In this document: piece after piece, positions 9,161 through 18,612 of the stretch | Position numbering within the stretch: position 1 is the stretch's first letter | Layout: each line of letters begins with the position of its first letter | From: Lentisphaerota bacterium | Lineage (GTDB): Bacteria; Verrucomicrobiota; Lentisphaeria; Victivallales; Victivallaceae | Direction: 5' to 3' | Assembly: GCA_015061775.1 (NCBI GenBank) | Contig: SUVY01000009.1 | Location: 1 to 59,264 of the forward strand | Length of the DNA stretch: 59,264 nt | Program-made: the position numbers and the translations under genes | The notes under the pieces: model-generated | Told to the model about the DNA's origin: nothing | Seen by the model: the letters and a program-made list of their open reading frames with translations, nothing else | Database searches by the model: none

Positions 9161-9381
9161 GTTATGTAGATGAAGCTGAATGTTAAAAAAACTTAATATT
9201 TTTTTGCTATATACCATTGAAAAATCATTATTTCAAGTGTAAAGTATGTTAAGGTAGTGTTAAGATGGTTTTTTTGAAATTTTGTTTATGGTAAAATAAA
9301 GTTTGCCAAGTTTGCGTTATAGGGGTATATGAAGCTTCAACAAAGATGGTTCCGTAACGCAGAAAACAAAATTTTGAAAGG

Positions 9382-10053
9382 ATGAAGAATATGTTGAAAC
9401 GCTTGTTTGCACTTTTTATTGCCGCAGGAGTATCATTTGCACTCTGTGCAGCTGAGGGAGATGAATTTTCTCCCCGCCAGGGCAGGGGTGGTAATCGCGG
9501 AATGCGCCGCCGTGAGGGTGGTTTCCGTCCGGGAATGGGCGGAATGCACAGAGTTTCTCCGCTTGCGCGTTTCAAGGCTGAAAAAGAGATCAGCCAGAAA
9601 TTTCCCAAAGAGTATGCTGAGATAGAGAAACAGATTGCCGAGGCGGAAAAGAAGATGCAGGAGCTCGCCAAAAAGGCGAAAGTGGATCTTCCGGTCTCTT
9701 TCGAGAGCAAAATGCGTGAACTTAAAGCCAAACAGCCCGCAGCGTTCGACAAACTTGTCGATGAGCAGGACTTCCGCAAGGCGTCGATGGATATGAGAAA
9801 GCTTGCAGAGGAAAACGGGATCGACCTTGGTATGCAGCGTCCCCGCGGCGGCAGAAATATGCGTGGAGAAAACCCGAACGCCGGTGCTCCGCGCCGCCGC
9901 CAGACTGTTAATATCGGACGTCTGCGCCGCGCCTATCCTGCTGAGATGGAAAAACTTGACGAACTTCGTAAAACCGATCCCGCCGCTTACCGTGCGGGCA
10001 TCCGTAAATTGAGTGAACAAATGGAAAAGGGTGCTCAGGCACCGCAGAAATAA
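9382..10053 (+). CDS. Small basic exported protein at the head of the type II secretion operon
   Basis: 223 residues of unknown family. A signal peptide is clear: KRLF, a hydrophobic core LFALFIAAGVSFAL, and a likely cleavage after CAA. The mature protein starts with an Arg/Gly/Met-rich stretch (RQGRGGNRGMRRREGGF), then a charged helical, coiled-coil-like part (about residues 65-145), a second Arg/Gly-rich patch (RPRGGRNMRG) and a final helix. It lies 18 nt before the GspL-like gene, so it is probably co-transcribed with the secretion genes and may act with them in the periplasm. I do not recognise the family and assign no function. Confidence 0.72.
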   Translation: MKNMLKRLFALFIAAGVSFALCAAEGDEFSPRQGRGGNRGMRRREGGFRPGMGGMHRVSPLARFKAEKEISQKFPKEYAEIEKQIAEAEKKMQELAKKAKVDLPVSFESKMRELKAKQPAAFDKLVDEQDFRKASMDMRKLAEENGIDLGMQRPRGGRNMRGENPNAGAPRRRQTVNIGRLRRAYPAEMEKLDELRKTDPAAYRAGIRKLSEQMEKGAQAPQK

Positions 10054-10071
10054 CCGGAGTACACAGCCGTT

Positions 10072-11319
10072 ATGAAAATTCTTGGAAACCGCAACTTCGT
10101 CACCGTGGTCTTTTCAGACAAGACCCTGCGCGGTGCGTACTTTGAACGCAAAGGCAGCCGTTGGAGCGTGCTGCGCCATGCCGAAGTTGAGATTTCCGAG
10201 GGACGCGATGCGGCGTGGAAAAAATTGGTCAAAGAGCTTGATTTCGGCAGTACGGTTCCGCTTTTTGTCGGCGGTTCGGCTTCCGGAGTCACCTTTTTCC
10301 GTGCGCAGTCGGTTGCCATGGATCCCCAGTCGCGCCGCAGCGCGCTCGAGATGGAGCTCGGACACCATTTGCTCCAGCAGGCTCCGGATCACAAGATCCA
10401 GTTTGTTCCGCTTGCCGAACGCAGTGATGGAACAGTTCCGGTCAACGCCTGTGTGGTTCCCGAGAGCCTTTTTAAACTTCTCGCCAGCGCGTTTTCCAGC
10501 TGCTCGCGCCGCGCTGACAACTTTATCTATCCGCTGCTTGCGCTGCAGGAAGACGATCCTGCGGTCTATCTGCCTGAGCTGGAAAATAATTTTGAGTTCA
10601 GCAACGGGCAATGGAGAAGTGTAAACAGCGGTGCCCGCAAAGAAAACGAAGAGAAGTGGACTCAGATATTCAACGCGCAGTTTGCCATTCCTTCAGACAT
10701 GGACGTTCCGGCTTACACCGGAGTCCTGCTGATGGCACGGCTGGTCAGCTCAGATGATTTTTCATCTCTGCGCGACGGAATAAGAGTTCTGCCCGACAAT
10801 CTGCGTCCTGTCCGCTACCGCAAACAGCTTATCTGTGCCGGAGTGCTGGCTTTGCTGCTGGTCATCAACCTCGTTTGGGGAGCTTGGATCAAGTGGCAGA
10901 AGAGCGGAGCAGGCTACCGTGAGATAGTCAAGGAGTCCGTCCGTCTCGACAGCGAGACCAGAAAAATCAAAAATGCGATGCGCCGCGACTCCAGAGCTCA
11001 CAAAGAGCGTCAGCGGATGGTTGCGAGCAAGGCTGGGGCGCATGATGTCCTGACCGACCTTGCCGGATTTTCGCGCCTGCTTCCCGCGAGTGCCATGGTG
11101 ACAAGCTACCGCCGCGGCGAGACAGATATAGATATCGTCATCTCAAGTGAAGACGAGAATATCAATTATCCCCAGTTGCTCAAACCGATTTCCAAACACT
11201 GGAAGATCGGTCAGATACAACAGCGTCAGCGTGGAAACACCACTTCAGTCACGGTCAATTTGAAACTGGTTCCCGCCGATAACGAGGCAGCCAAAGCCAG
11301 GAAGGCGCGCAGGAAATGA
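10072..11319 (+). CDS. gspL: GspL-like inner-membrane assembly protein (PilM/PilN-type)
   Basis: 415 residues. The cytoplasmic half (about 1-245) resembles the actin-like GspL/PilM fold (FVTVVFSDKTLRGAYFE; RSALEMELGHHLLQQAP). It is followed by one membrane helix (about 250-272, ICAGVLALLLVINLVWGAW), a short coiled coil and a periplasmic ferredoxin-like domain. GspL recruits the GspE ATPase to the inner-membrane platform. The identification relies on architecture and operon position more than on sequence motifs. It overlaps the next gene by ATGA. Its position at the front of the cluster rather than near the end is unlike the classical gene order. Confidence 0.7.
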   Translation: MKILGNRNFVTVVFSDKTLRGAYFERKGSRWSVLRHAEVEISEGRDAAWKKLVKELDFGSTVPLFVGGSASGVTFFRAQSVAMDPQSRRSALEMELGHHLLQQAPDHKIQFVPLAERSDGTVPVNACVVPESLFKLLASAFSSCSRRADNFIYPLLALQEDDPAVYLPELENNFEFSNGQWRSVNSGARKENEEKWTQIFNAQFAIPSDMDVPAYTGVLLMARLVSSDDFSSLRDGIRVLPDNLRPVRYRKQLICAGVLALLLVINLVWGAWIKWQKSGAGYREIVKESVRLDSETRKIKNAMRRDSRAHKERQRMVASKAGAHDVLTDLAGFSRLLPASAMVTSYRRGETDIDIVISSEDENINYPQLLKPISKHWKIGQIQQRQRGNTTSVTVNLKLVPADNEAAKARKARRK

Positions 11320-11996
11320 ACGGCAAATTCAAAGATTTCATCAAAACCCCCAAAGGCAAGCTTATTTGTTCGCTGTGCGTGTTGGGTGTCACATGGTTTA
11401 TACTGATACTGAATTTTTCCGGAGGGCTCAAAGATATGGTTCCCTCCGCGGATAAGATACGTAATGCCGAGCGCGATTTGAAGCGCAAACGGATCGCATA
11501 CGAATCCGCCATGGAAGAAAAGAAAAAGGCGGATGAGGTCAAAGAGCTCTATTATGCGATAGTCCGCAACTCCTGGCAGGAGACAAAACACGGCATGGTG
11601 GAAAATACTCTCCGCCAAATGGTCTCCGACGCCGCCAAGGCTCAGAGTCTCAAACTTGCCAGTCTCGGTTCAGTCAAGACCAGCCGGATAAACAATGATT
11701 TTTATTTTGCAGAGATCGACGTGACTTTTCAGGCTCCATATCCGGATACATTGAAATACATGGCAGCTATCCAGAAGCTCTCTCCAAAACTGTCGTGGAA
11801 GCGTTTTGATCTGCGTCCGGACTACCGCAGTCTGCGCCAGATGAACGCCAATGCTTCAAGTATCGCCGGAATGGTCGCAAAAAACAGCGGTGAAAATATC
11901 GAATCGACCATTACAGTCAATTTCAGCGGAACTCTGCGGGTCATCGGATTTGACGGCAGCTCACAGATATTGAAGAGTGCGGAGGCTAAAAAATGA
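11316..11996 (+). CDS. gspM: GspM/PilO-like assembly protein
   Basis: 226 residues: a short cytoplasmic tail, one membrane helix (about residues 12-32, GKLICSLCVLGVTWFILIL), a charged coiled coil (about 45-80) and a periplasmic ferredoxin-like domain. This matches GspM/PilO, which pairs with GspL in the inner-membrane platform. Sequence conservation in this family is poor, so the call rests on topology and on the overlaps with the GspL-like gene before it and the GspC-like gene after it. Confidence 0.65.
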   Translation: MNGKFKDFIKTPKGKLICSLCVLGVTWFILILNFSGGLKDMVPSADKIRNAERDLKRKRIAYESAMEEKKKADEVKELYYAIVRNSWQETKHGMVENTLRQMVSDAAKAQSLKLASLGSVKTSRINNDFYFAEIDVTFQAPYPDTLKYMAAIQKLSPKLSWKRFDLRPDYRSLRQMNANASSIAGMVAKNSGENIESTITVNFSGTLRVIGFDGSSQILKSAEAKK

Positions 11997-12814
11997 TCAA
12001 TTTTTTCCTCATAGTAAATATTTTGCTGGCGATCGGTGTCGTTTCAAGCTTCGGAAGCAATATCAAGAGTCTCAAAGGCTCGAAAGAAGAGATAACTGTT
12101 CCCAAACGGCAGCCGAAAAAGAATTTGGCTTCCGGCAAAGATAATGTTCAGGAAAAAGCTCCTACCGTCGAGGAAAATATTTCCGCAATTCTGGATGGAG
12201 ATATCTTCAACCCAGAGCGTACTCCGAATACCGGTGGTCCCAACTCAGGCAGAGTTGAAATGACCCTTGCCGGAACTTTCAAGGTGGGCAATGTCTCCGG
12301 AGCTATTGTGGTCATGCGTACCCATCAGAGACAGTTCAATCCCTTTATGCCGCACTTTTCATTCGGTCCCGGAGGCAGGTTCGGAGGGAATAATCAGCGC
12401 AATGCTTCCGGCAGGCTGATGAGTACCCGTATGCGTTTTACCCAGTTCAATCAGCAGAACTCAAACAATATCCGCGGAGGTCAGAGCGGAAAGCTTTCCA
12501 CCGGCAACCGTCAATGTGTCAAAGTCGGTGAGAGTCTTTCCAACGGCTACACCCTCGTAGAGGTCGGCAGAGCGTCCGCAACTTTGGTGCGCGGAAGCGA
12601 CCGCGTGGAGCTTATTCTTCAGGATCCCTCCAAGGTCAAATCAAGCGGCAACCGCGGAGGCGGCAGGCGCCTTACCACCGCACAGCAGCTGCAGCAGGCG
12701 CAGATCGCCACTCAGCAGCAGATGATGCGTGTGATGCAGAATATGCAACGCAATATGAATAACGGCGGAGGCGGCGGACGCGGCTTCGGCGGCGGACGCG
12801 GCGGAAGACGCTGA
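11993..12814 (+). CDS. gspC: GspC/PilP-like periplasmic linker protein with Gly/Arg-rich tail
   Basis: 273 residues with one N-terminal membrane helix (NFFLIVNILLAIGVVSSFGS). The periplasmic part contains an HR-like domain (VEMTLAGTFKVGNVSGAIV ... CVKVGESLSNGYTLVEV), as in GspC, which links the inner-membrane platform to the secretin. No PDZ domain is seen. The insert and C-terminus are unusual: an Asn/Arg/Gly-rich middle, a Gln/Met-rich helix, and a tail GGGGGRGFGGGRGGRR. It overlaps gspM by ATGA and precedes the secretin by 49 nt, where a conserved GspC would be expected. Confidence 0.68.
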   Translation: MINFFLIVNILLAIGVVSSFGSNIKSLKGSKEEITVPKRQPKKNLASGKDNVQEKAPTVEENISAILDGDIFNPERTPNTGGPNSGRVEMTLAGTFKVGNVSGAIVVMRTHQRQFNPFMPHFSFGPGGRFGGNNQRNASGRLMSTRMRFTQFNQQNSNNIRGGQSGKLSTGNRQCVKVGESLSNGYTLVEVGRASATLVRGSDRVELILQDPSKVKSSGNRGGGRRLTTAQQLQQAQIATQQQMMRVMQNMQRNMNNGGGGGRGFGGGRGGRR

Positions 12815-12863
12815 CAAATATAAATCAAAATAAAGTTTACATATATCAGGGAGCAGTAACAAA

Positions 12864-15242
12864 ATGTTGAGCGAGAAAAAAAATCTCTTGAACCGTATTG
12901 TCTTCGGAGTGTTTTCCGTTGCGATGCTTTTCTGCACATCGTGTGAGTCAGGAGCTGAAGAGGAGCCGGAAACTCCGGAGGAGAAGGCAGAAAAACGGTT
13001 TGCTTTTTTAAAGAAGAACGCGTCTGCCCACGCAAAATCATACGAAACAGTGGATGCCGAGCGCGTGGTGTTCAAGGCGGACTCTCCGGTGCGCCTGTCT
13101 GCTGATGAGCTGAAAAAGCTCGAAGCTCCTGTGGTCGCCAAACGTTCAGACGAGCCCAAAAAGTCTGGAGCCGCTGTAAAATACGAGCCGCGTTTCTACG
13201 ATGATTTTATCGCACTCAATGCCGATGAAGAGGTGGATGTTTCTCTGATTTTCAACAGTGCTCCGCTTCTCGATGTCCTCTCTGCGTTTGCCGACGTGCT
13301 GGGATTCAACTTTGTTGCCGACAATGATATACGCAGCAATGTCACCATCAACCTGAACAGCCGCATGACCAGACGTGAACTCTGGAACACCTTCGACCGC
13401 ATGCTGCAGGTCGCCAACTGCGGAGTGAAGGTCGAGGATTCGCTTCTGCGCATAATCCCCACAAATAAATTCGCCCGTCAGCCCGGACACAAAGGAGGGC
13501 TCAAGGTCGGAGGCGAGATCCTGCTTTATCCCCTCTCAAGCATCATGGCGCGTGAAGCATTGCAGCAGATCCGCAACTTTATCAGTCCCGGAGCCGTCTG
13601 CGTTGAGCTCACCCGCACCAACGCAGTTCTGGTGTGTGATACCAAAGACAATATTGCCAAACTGCACAACATCCTCACCCTTCTTGACCGCAACAACAAA
13701 GCCCATTGGCCGCGGGCGATCATCCAGTGTGATGAGATCCTTCCGAGCAAAGTGATATCAGAGCTGCAGGAGGTGCTTCCTGTTCTCGGTTTCAACGTGG
13801 TCAAAAACGTTGAGCGCGCCGAGCTTCCCGGCTCCATCCAGCTTATCGGACTTGACCGTCTCAAGATCGTCATCGCCGGAGCTGCAACGGAAGAGGCGAT
13901 CAACACCGTCAAAGAGTGGGTGAAACTTCTCGATACCGGTGATCCGCTTTCCCAGGAGCGCGTCTTTGTTTACAAAGTGCGTCACAACAAGGCTCACCAC
14001 CTTGCTCAGGCGCTCGCCACCATCTACGATACCCAGGGAGCGAGCCTCACCATCGACACAACTACCGGACGCACCCGTCTTGAGAATGTCAATTCTGCGC
14101 GTGCCCGCACCAACTCCACCAATAACGGAACGAATATCACTCCGCGCAACAACCGTACTGCGGCTGCCAACGTGGCTACTCCGATGGAAACAGATCCCTC
14201 TTCAAGCGTGTTCAAGAAGCAGATAAAGGTCTTTGCGGACGGTCAGCTCAACCGTCTGGTCATCCGCGCTACTCCGCACACCTACGCTTCGATCAAGGCT
14301 CTGCTCGACCGTCTCGACGTAGTTCCCGCGCAGGTGCTGCTGCAGGTGATGGTGGTTGAAGTCACGCTCTCAGAGAATACTCAGTTCGGAGTAGAGTTTT
14401 CCGCTTCCGACGAGCATAACGACGCGTTCACCATGTTCGGAACCAATTACTCCAACGACCTTGCTCCGTTTGCTCCCGAGGGAACGACCGGTGCCGGCCC
14501 CAATGGAGCGTTTTCCGTCGGTTCAAACCGTCAGAACGGAGCGACTTTCGTCATCGCCAACCCCAACAACCCCAACGAGAAGTTCGGTTATATCCGCGCC
14601 CTTGCCGGAGACGGGTTGGTCAAAGTTATATCCAGCCCGCAGCTTCTGGTCTCAAGCCATACCGAGGCTTCGATCAAAGTCGGTAAAGAGATTCCGGTCA
14701 TCACCAGCGGAATCACCAACACTTCAAGCAGCGGCTCGATCCAGCAGAACTACCGTTACCTGCAGACCGGTGTTATTCTCACTGTCACTCCGCAGGTCAC
14801 CAGTACCGACCTCATTGCCATCGAGGTCAAGCAGGAGATATCGACCGCGTCAAGGAACACCACCAGTACCACCATCGACTCTCCTGAGGTCAACCAGCGT
14901 ATAGTTGAGACCAATATGACAATCGCCAACGGTCAGACAATGGTCATCGGAGGACTCATCCACGAAGAGAAGAACGACACGCTGCAGTCGCTTCCTGTCA
15001 TCAACCAGATTCCGATACTCAACCGTCTGCTGGGCAACACCGATGCCAGCGTGACCCGCAGTGAGGTTCTGGTGATGATCACCGGTTACATCGTCAACGA
15101 GCACAGCCCTGTCGAGGAGATGATCGGACGTTACAACGATGCCATCAAGGCGATCAACGACTTCAACGAAAGCATCGCTGACGGAGACGGCGACCACACC
15201 AGTCACCGCGGCATCATGACTGATTGGGAGTTCTGGAAGTGA
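12864..15242 (+). CDS. gspD: Type II secretion system secretin GspD
   Basis: Outer-membrane channel subunit of 792 residues. The N-terminus has a hydrophobic signal ending in MLFCTSCES, possibly a lipobox with Cys27 although the -3 position is atypical. An N0-like domain (LLDVLSAFADVLGFNFVAD) is followed by N1-N3 repeats, with a Thr/Asn-rich insert near residues 390-430. The C-terminal secretin core is clear: VLLQVMVVEVTLSENTQFG, VISSPQLLVSSHTEASIKVG, GVILTVTPQVTS, ANGQTMVIGGLIHEEK and PILNRLLGNTDASVTRSEVL. The last codons overlap the gspE GTG start. Confidence 0.93.
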   Translation: MLSEKKNLLNRIVFGVFSVAMLFCTSCESGAEEEPETPEEKAEKRFAFLKKNASAHAKSYETVDAERVVFKADSPVRLSADELKKLEAPVVAKRSDEPKKSGAAVKYEPRFYDDFIALNADEEVDVSLIFNSAPLLDVLSAFADVLGFNFVADNDIRSNVTINLNSRMTRRELWNTFDRMLQVANCGVKVEDSLLRIIPTNKFARQPGHKGGLKVGGEILLYPLSSIMAREALQQIRNFISPGAVCVELTRTNAVLVCDTKDNIAKLHNILTLLDRNNKAHWPRAIIQCDEILPSKVISELQEVLPVLGFNVVKNVERAELPGSIQLIGLDRLKIVIAGAATEEAINTVKEWVKLLDTGDPLSQERVFVYKVRHNKAHHLAQALATIYDTQGASLTIDTTTGRTRLENVNSARARTNSTNNGTNITPRNNRTAAANVATPMETDPSSSVFKKQIKVFADGQLNRLVIRATPHTYASIKALLDRLDVVPAQVLLQVMVVEVTLSENTQFGVEFSASDEHNDAFTMFGTNYSNDLAPFAPEGTTGAGPNGAFSVGSNRQNGATFVIANPNNPNEKFGYIRALAGDGLVKVISSPQLLVSSHTEASIKVGKEIPVITSGITNTSSSGSIQQNYRYLQTGVILTVTPQVTSTDLIAIEVKQEISTASRNTTSTTIDSPEVNQRIVETNMTIANGQTMVIGGLIHEEKNDTLQSLPVINQIPILNRLLGNTDASVTRSEVLVMITGYIVNEHSPVEEMIGRYNDAIKAINDFNESIADGDGDHTSHRGIMTDWEFWK

Positions 15243-16834
15243 GCGAGTTTATTCCGGTAGATTTCAGTTCCGGCGCAGAAAATCTGCGTCAGGAATTTTC
15301 CAGGCGGTTCCCGGGGGAGGGTGTTTACGACTTCTCAAATCCCGAAAAGAGTGACCGCGAGCTGGTGCGTACCGGCAAACTTACAGATGCCCAGCTTGCA
15401 GCGATATATTCTGAAGCGTACAAAGTCGAGCAGCTTATCGAAGAGGAGATCATGCTTCCCGAGCTGCCCGAAAACTCTCCGCTGGAATTTTTCAATTCGC
15501 ACTGCTGTCTGCCCCTTGAGTGGGAAGACGACCGGGTCATAATGCTGCTCTGCGACCCCTACTATCTCGACACTATCGGCTATCTCGCTGAAAAGAACTG
15601 GAACTGCAAAGTAGATCCGCGTTTTGTTCGGCGTCCGTTCCTTGAGCGTATGCTCAGCAAGCTGCAGAATCTCGATCAGGAGGATGATCTTCCGGATCAG
15701 GAAGACGAAAATACTCTGCGCACCATGGCTGGCGAAGCGCGTATCGTCCGTCTGGTCAACGATATATTCACTCAGGCGATCGAACTCGGAGCAAGTGATA
15801 TCCACATCGAGCCCGGGCATGAGCAGGTCTCCGTGCGCTGCCGCGTTGACGGAGTGCTCACCGAGATCATCACAGCTCCCTTGAGTCAGTTCCCTGCTAT
15901 AGCTTCGCGCATCAAGCTTCTCGGAGGTCTCAATATCGCCGAGAGCCGTCTTCCTCAGGACGGACGAACCAATGTACGTCTGGGCTTGATGGAGCTCGAT
16001 ATGCGTATAAGCACCATTCCGATCCTTACCGGAGAGAGCATCGTTCTGCGTCTGCTCAATCAGGAGGCAGTCAACTTCGATCTGCGTACCCTCGGTATGA
16101 GTGAAGAGCTGCTCAAGGATTTCCGCCGCCTGATATCCATTCCTCACGGAATCATTCTGGTCGTCGGTCCTACGGGAAGCGGAAAAACCACCACTCTTTA
16201 CAGCGTGATAAGCCAGCTCAACGACAGCAAAAAGAAGATCATCACCGTCGAAGATCCTGTCGAGTACCAGACTCCGGGACTCTGCCAGATGCAGGTGAAC
16301 CACAAGATCGGAGTGACCTTTGCGACCGGACTGCGCAGTATAGTCCGTCAGGACCCTGATATCATCCTGGTCGGAGAGATCCGCGACCGCGAGACCGCAG
16401 ATATCGCCATCAACGCAGCACTCACCGGACACCTGGTGTTAAGTACGCTCCATACCAACGATGCGGTCGGCGCTGTCACCCGTCTGCTGGATATGGGAGT
16501 GGAAAATTTCCTTGTCTCATCCGCGCTCTTCGGAGTGCTTTCACAGCGTCTTGTCCGCAAAATCTGCACCGAGTGCGGAGGCAGCGGAAAGATCGGAGAA
16601 AACAAATGCCGCCGCTGCAACGGCTCAGGCTACAAGGGCAGAAGCGGAATCTTTGAACTCCTGCTGCTCAACGATGAATTCAGAAGTGCCGTCAACCGCA
16701 GCGCAGACAGCTCCGAGCTCGAGGCTATCGCGGTCAAAAACGGCATGATAACCCTGCGCGAGGACGGAGACGCCAAGGTCAAAGCCGGAATCACTACGCA
16801 GGAGGAACTCGACCGTTCTGCGGCTGAACTTTAA
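15239..16834 (+). CDS. gspE: Type II secretion ATPase GspE with compact DnaJ-like zinc motif
   Basis: Cytoplasmic ATPase of about 531 residues powering pseudopilus assembly. Walker A is GPTGSGKTTT near residue 310. An Asp box (ITVEDPVEYQTPG), Walker B (DPDIILVGEIRDRETA) and His box (LTGHLVLSTLHTND) follow. The zinc region is short, C-x2-C-x10-C-x2-C, with both halves reading CxxCxGxG (CTECGGSG, CRRCNGSG); the usual GspE spacing is wider. I chose the GTG at 15239 (GTGA overlap with the gspD stop, GGGAG 8 nt upstream) instead of a TTG at 15224. Confidence 0.95.
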   Translation: MSEFIPVDFSSGAENLRQEFSRRFPGEGVYDFSNPEKSDRELVRTGKLTDAQLAAIYSEAYKVEQLIEEEIMLPELPENSPLEFFNSHCCLPLEWEDDRVIMLLCDPYYLDTIGYLAEKNWNCKVDPRFVRRPFLERMLSKLQNLDQEDDLPDQEDENTLRTMAGEARIVRLVNDIFTQAIELGASDIHIEPGHEQVSVRCRVDGVLTEIITAPLSQFPAIASRIKLLGGLNIAESRLPQDGRTNVRLGLMELDMRISTIPILTGESIVLRLLNQEAVNFDLRTLGMSEELLKDFRRLISIPHGIILVVGPTGSGKTTTLYSVISQLNDSKKKIITVEDPVEYQTPGLCQMQVNHKIGVTFATGLRSIVRQDPDIILVGEIRDRETADIAINAALTGHLVLSTLHTNDAVGAVTRLLDMGVENFLVSSALFGVLSQRLVRKICTECGGSGKIGENKCRRCNGSGYKGRSGIFELLLLNDEFRSAVNRSADSSELEAIAVKNGMITLREDGDAKVKAGITTQEELDRSAAEL

Positions 16835-16846
16835 AAGAATTTAGTT

Positions 16847-18061
16847 ATGGGTTTATACAAATACATTGCAGCGTTTCCCAACGAGGGAACCCGGGAGATC
16901 CTCATCGAGGCGGATACTCCGCGCGACGCCGCCGACAAACTGCGGGCACGCGGAGGAGTTCCCGTCCGCTTCTGCGGCGAGGACGGCGTTGACGGCAACA
17001 CCGGCAGTATGCGCCGCGTGGGCAAGGTCAATACCTTTGAATTCACGCGCCAGCTTGCTCCGCTGCTTGATTCATCTATCCCGCTCGAACGCGCGCTTGC
17101 GATCATCGCAGAAGGAGCGACAGATCCGGATCAGAAAAATTTTGTAAATTCAATGCGTCAGGGATTGCACGAGGGTAAAAAGTTTTCGGAACTTGTGCGG
17201 TCATACGGCAGATTGTTTCCTCCTTACTACGCAAATCTTATCGAGAGCGGCGAGGAGACAGGATGCCTTCCGATCGTAGTCAATGAGCTTCAGAAGTTTA
17301 TGGCTGAGAGCAAAGAGCTGAAAGATTTTATTGTTTCAAGCTCAATATATCCTGTGGTGATCCTCTCGGTGACGCTGATCGTGACAGTGCTGCTGTTTAC
17401 GGTGTTTGTTCCGCGTTTCACAAAAATATTTATAGATATGGGACGCGAGCTCACCGGAGCTATGAGTTTTCTGGTTACCACAAGCGGCATCCTCGCCTGG
17501 GCATGGTGGCTGGTTCCGCTGCTCGCCGTCGGAGGCTATTACGGACTGCGTGAACTTATCGGTAAAGAGCAGATGAACTACAAGCTCTGTTCCCTTCTGG
17601 TGAACCTTCCGCTCGCCGGACGCATCGCAGTCGATCTTGAGATGTGCAAATATATCCGCACCATGGCGATATTGATATCCAACCATGTTGAGATCATCCG
17701 CACGGTAAGGATCTGCAATAAAATCATCGTCAATCCGGTGATTGCAGAGAAGTTTTCAGATATCGACCGCAAGCTCAAGGGAGGAGAAAAACTCTCAGCA
17801 GCTCTGCGGGACAATTCTTATCTTCCGGCGAGTCTGGTTCCCATGCTGCGCGTGGGCGAGGAGTCCGGAACTGTGGGCGAGATGCTCGAAAAAATCGCCG
17901 GAAATCTGGAAAACGATACCCGTATAAAAATCAAGCGTCTGCTCAATCTTTTTGAGCCGGCGGTCATAATATTTCTCGCTGTGATCGTCCTGATCGTGGT
18001 GGTCTCGATCTTCACGGCGATGATGGAAATCAACTCAATAAGTCATGGAGGTAAAATATGA
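16847..18061 (+). CDS. gspF: Type II secretion inner-membrane platform protein GspF
   Basis: 404 residues with the duplicated T2SSF domain. The first copy contains FTRQLAPLLDSSIPLERAL and LIESGEETGCLP; the second contains MAILISNHVEIIRTVRICNK and MLRVGEESGTVGEML. Three membrane segments are visible, near residues 165-190, 215-235 and 370-395 (FLAVIVLIVVVSIFTAMM). GspF forms the platform on which pseudopilins are assembled. It lies 12 nt after gspE and overlaps gspG by ATGA. Confidence 0.94.
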   Translation: MGLYKYIAAFPNEGTREILIEADTPRDAADKLRARGGVPVRFCGEDGVDGNTGSMRRVGKVNTFEFTRQLAPLLDSSIPLERALAIIAEGATDPDQKNFVNSMRQGLHEGKKFSELVRSYGRLFPPYYANLIESGEETGCLPIVVNELQKFMAESKELKDFIVSSSIYPVVILSVTLIVTVLLFTVFVPRFTKIFIDMGRELTGAMSFLVTTSGILAWAWWLVPLLAVGGYYGLRELIGKEQMNYKLCSLLVNLPLAGRIAVDLEMCKYIRTMAILISNHVEIIRTVRICNKIIVNPVIAEKFSDIDRKLKGGEKLSAALRDNSYLPASLVPMLRVGEESGTVGEMLEKIAGNLENDTRIKIKRLLNLFEPAVIIFLAVIVLIVVVSIFTAMMEINSISHGGKI

Positions 18062-18477
18062 AAAAATCAATCCGCAGACAGCGTTTCACCCTCATCGAGG
18101 TTGTGGTCGCGATCGTTATTGTGGTGACGCTGGCAAGTGTGGCGGCTCCGCTGTATCTCAACTATATCAAGAAGGCGAACGTCGGAGCAGCCAAGACCCA
18201 GATCAAACTGATCGAGGATGCGCTTACCGGATACCGTCTCGATATCGGCAGCTATCCCACCGGAGACGCAGGTTTGCAGAGCCTCGTCGAGAACAGCGAC
18301 AACAATGAGAAGTGGAATGGTCCCTATATCAAACCGGCAGTTCCCAAAGATCCCTGGGGAAATGATTACGTCTATACCTGTCCCGGAGAGCACGGAGATT
18401 ACGATCTTGTCTGCTACGGAGCCGACGGTCAGCCCGGAGGCGAGGGCGACAACGCCGATATCACCAACTGGGAGTAA
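18058..18477 (+). CDS. gspG: Major pseudopilin GspG
   Basis: 139 residues. A short basic leader is followed by the class III signal FTLIEVVVAIVIVVTLAS, then the conserved GspG body: LIEDALTGYRLDIGSYPT, GPYIKPAVPKDPWGNDYVY and a C-terminal Asp/Gly-rich calcium-loop-like segment. GspG polymerises into the pseudopilus. The residue before the processing site is Arg (QR/FTLIE) instead of the usually required Gly. A hairpin follows in the 3' spacer, which could keep this abundant subunit at higher expression than the minor pseudopilins. Confidence 0.93.
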   Translation: MKKSIRRQRFTLIEVVVAIVIVVTLASVAAPLYLNYIKKANVGAAKTQIKLIEDALTGYRLDIGSYPTGDAGLQSLVENSDNNEKWNGPYIKPAVPKDPWGNDYVYTCPGEHGDYDLVCYGADGQPGGEGDNADITNWE

Positions 18478-18544
18478 TAAAAACTCCGATTTCTGCCGGT
18501 GAAACCGATGTTTGCGCGACAGACATATACTTTGAAAAAAGCGG

Positions 18545-18577
18545 ACGGGGAGTGCTGTTATAAAGCAGTCGCCCCGT
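18545..18577 (+). other. Imperfect hairpin between gspG and gspH
   Basis: ACGGGG (18545-18550) pairs with CCCCGT (18572-18577), then an internal loop, then GCTG/CAGT closing an 8-nt loop. No T-run follows. The 135-nt gap here is the largest in the pseudopilin block. A partial attenuator or 3' stabiliser of gspG mRNA is a reasonable guess. Confidence 0.45.
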
Positions 18578-18612
18578 TCTTTGCCTGTGCCGGAAAACAT
18601 CAGAAAAAAAAT

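Noticed and set aside
15335-16432. 365-codon ORF antisense to gspE
   Set aside because: Opposite-strand shadow of conserved GspE motifs.
18499-18612. Longer gspH start
   Set aside because: It would put 38 residues and the hairpin sequence before the prepilin leader, which normally is short.
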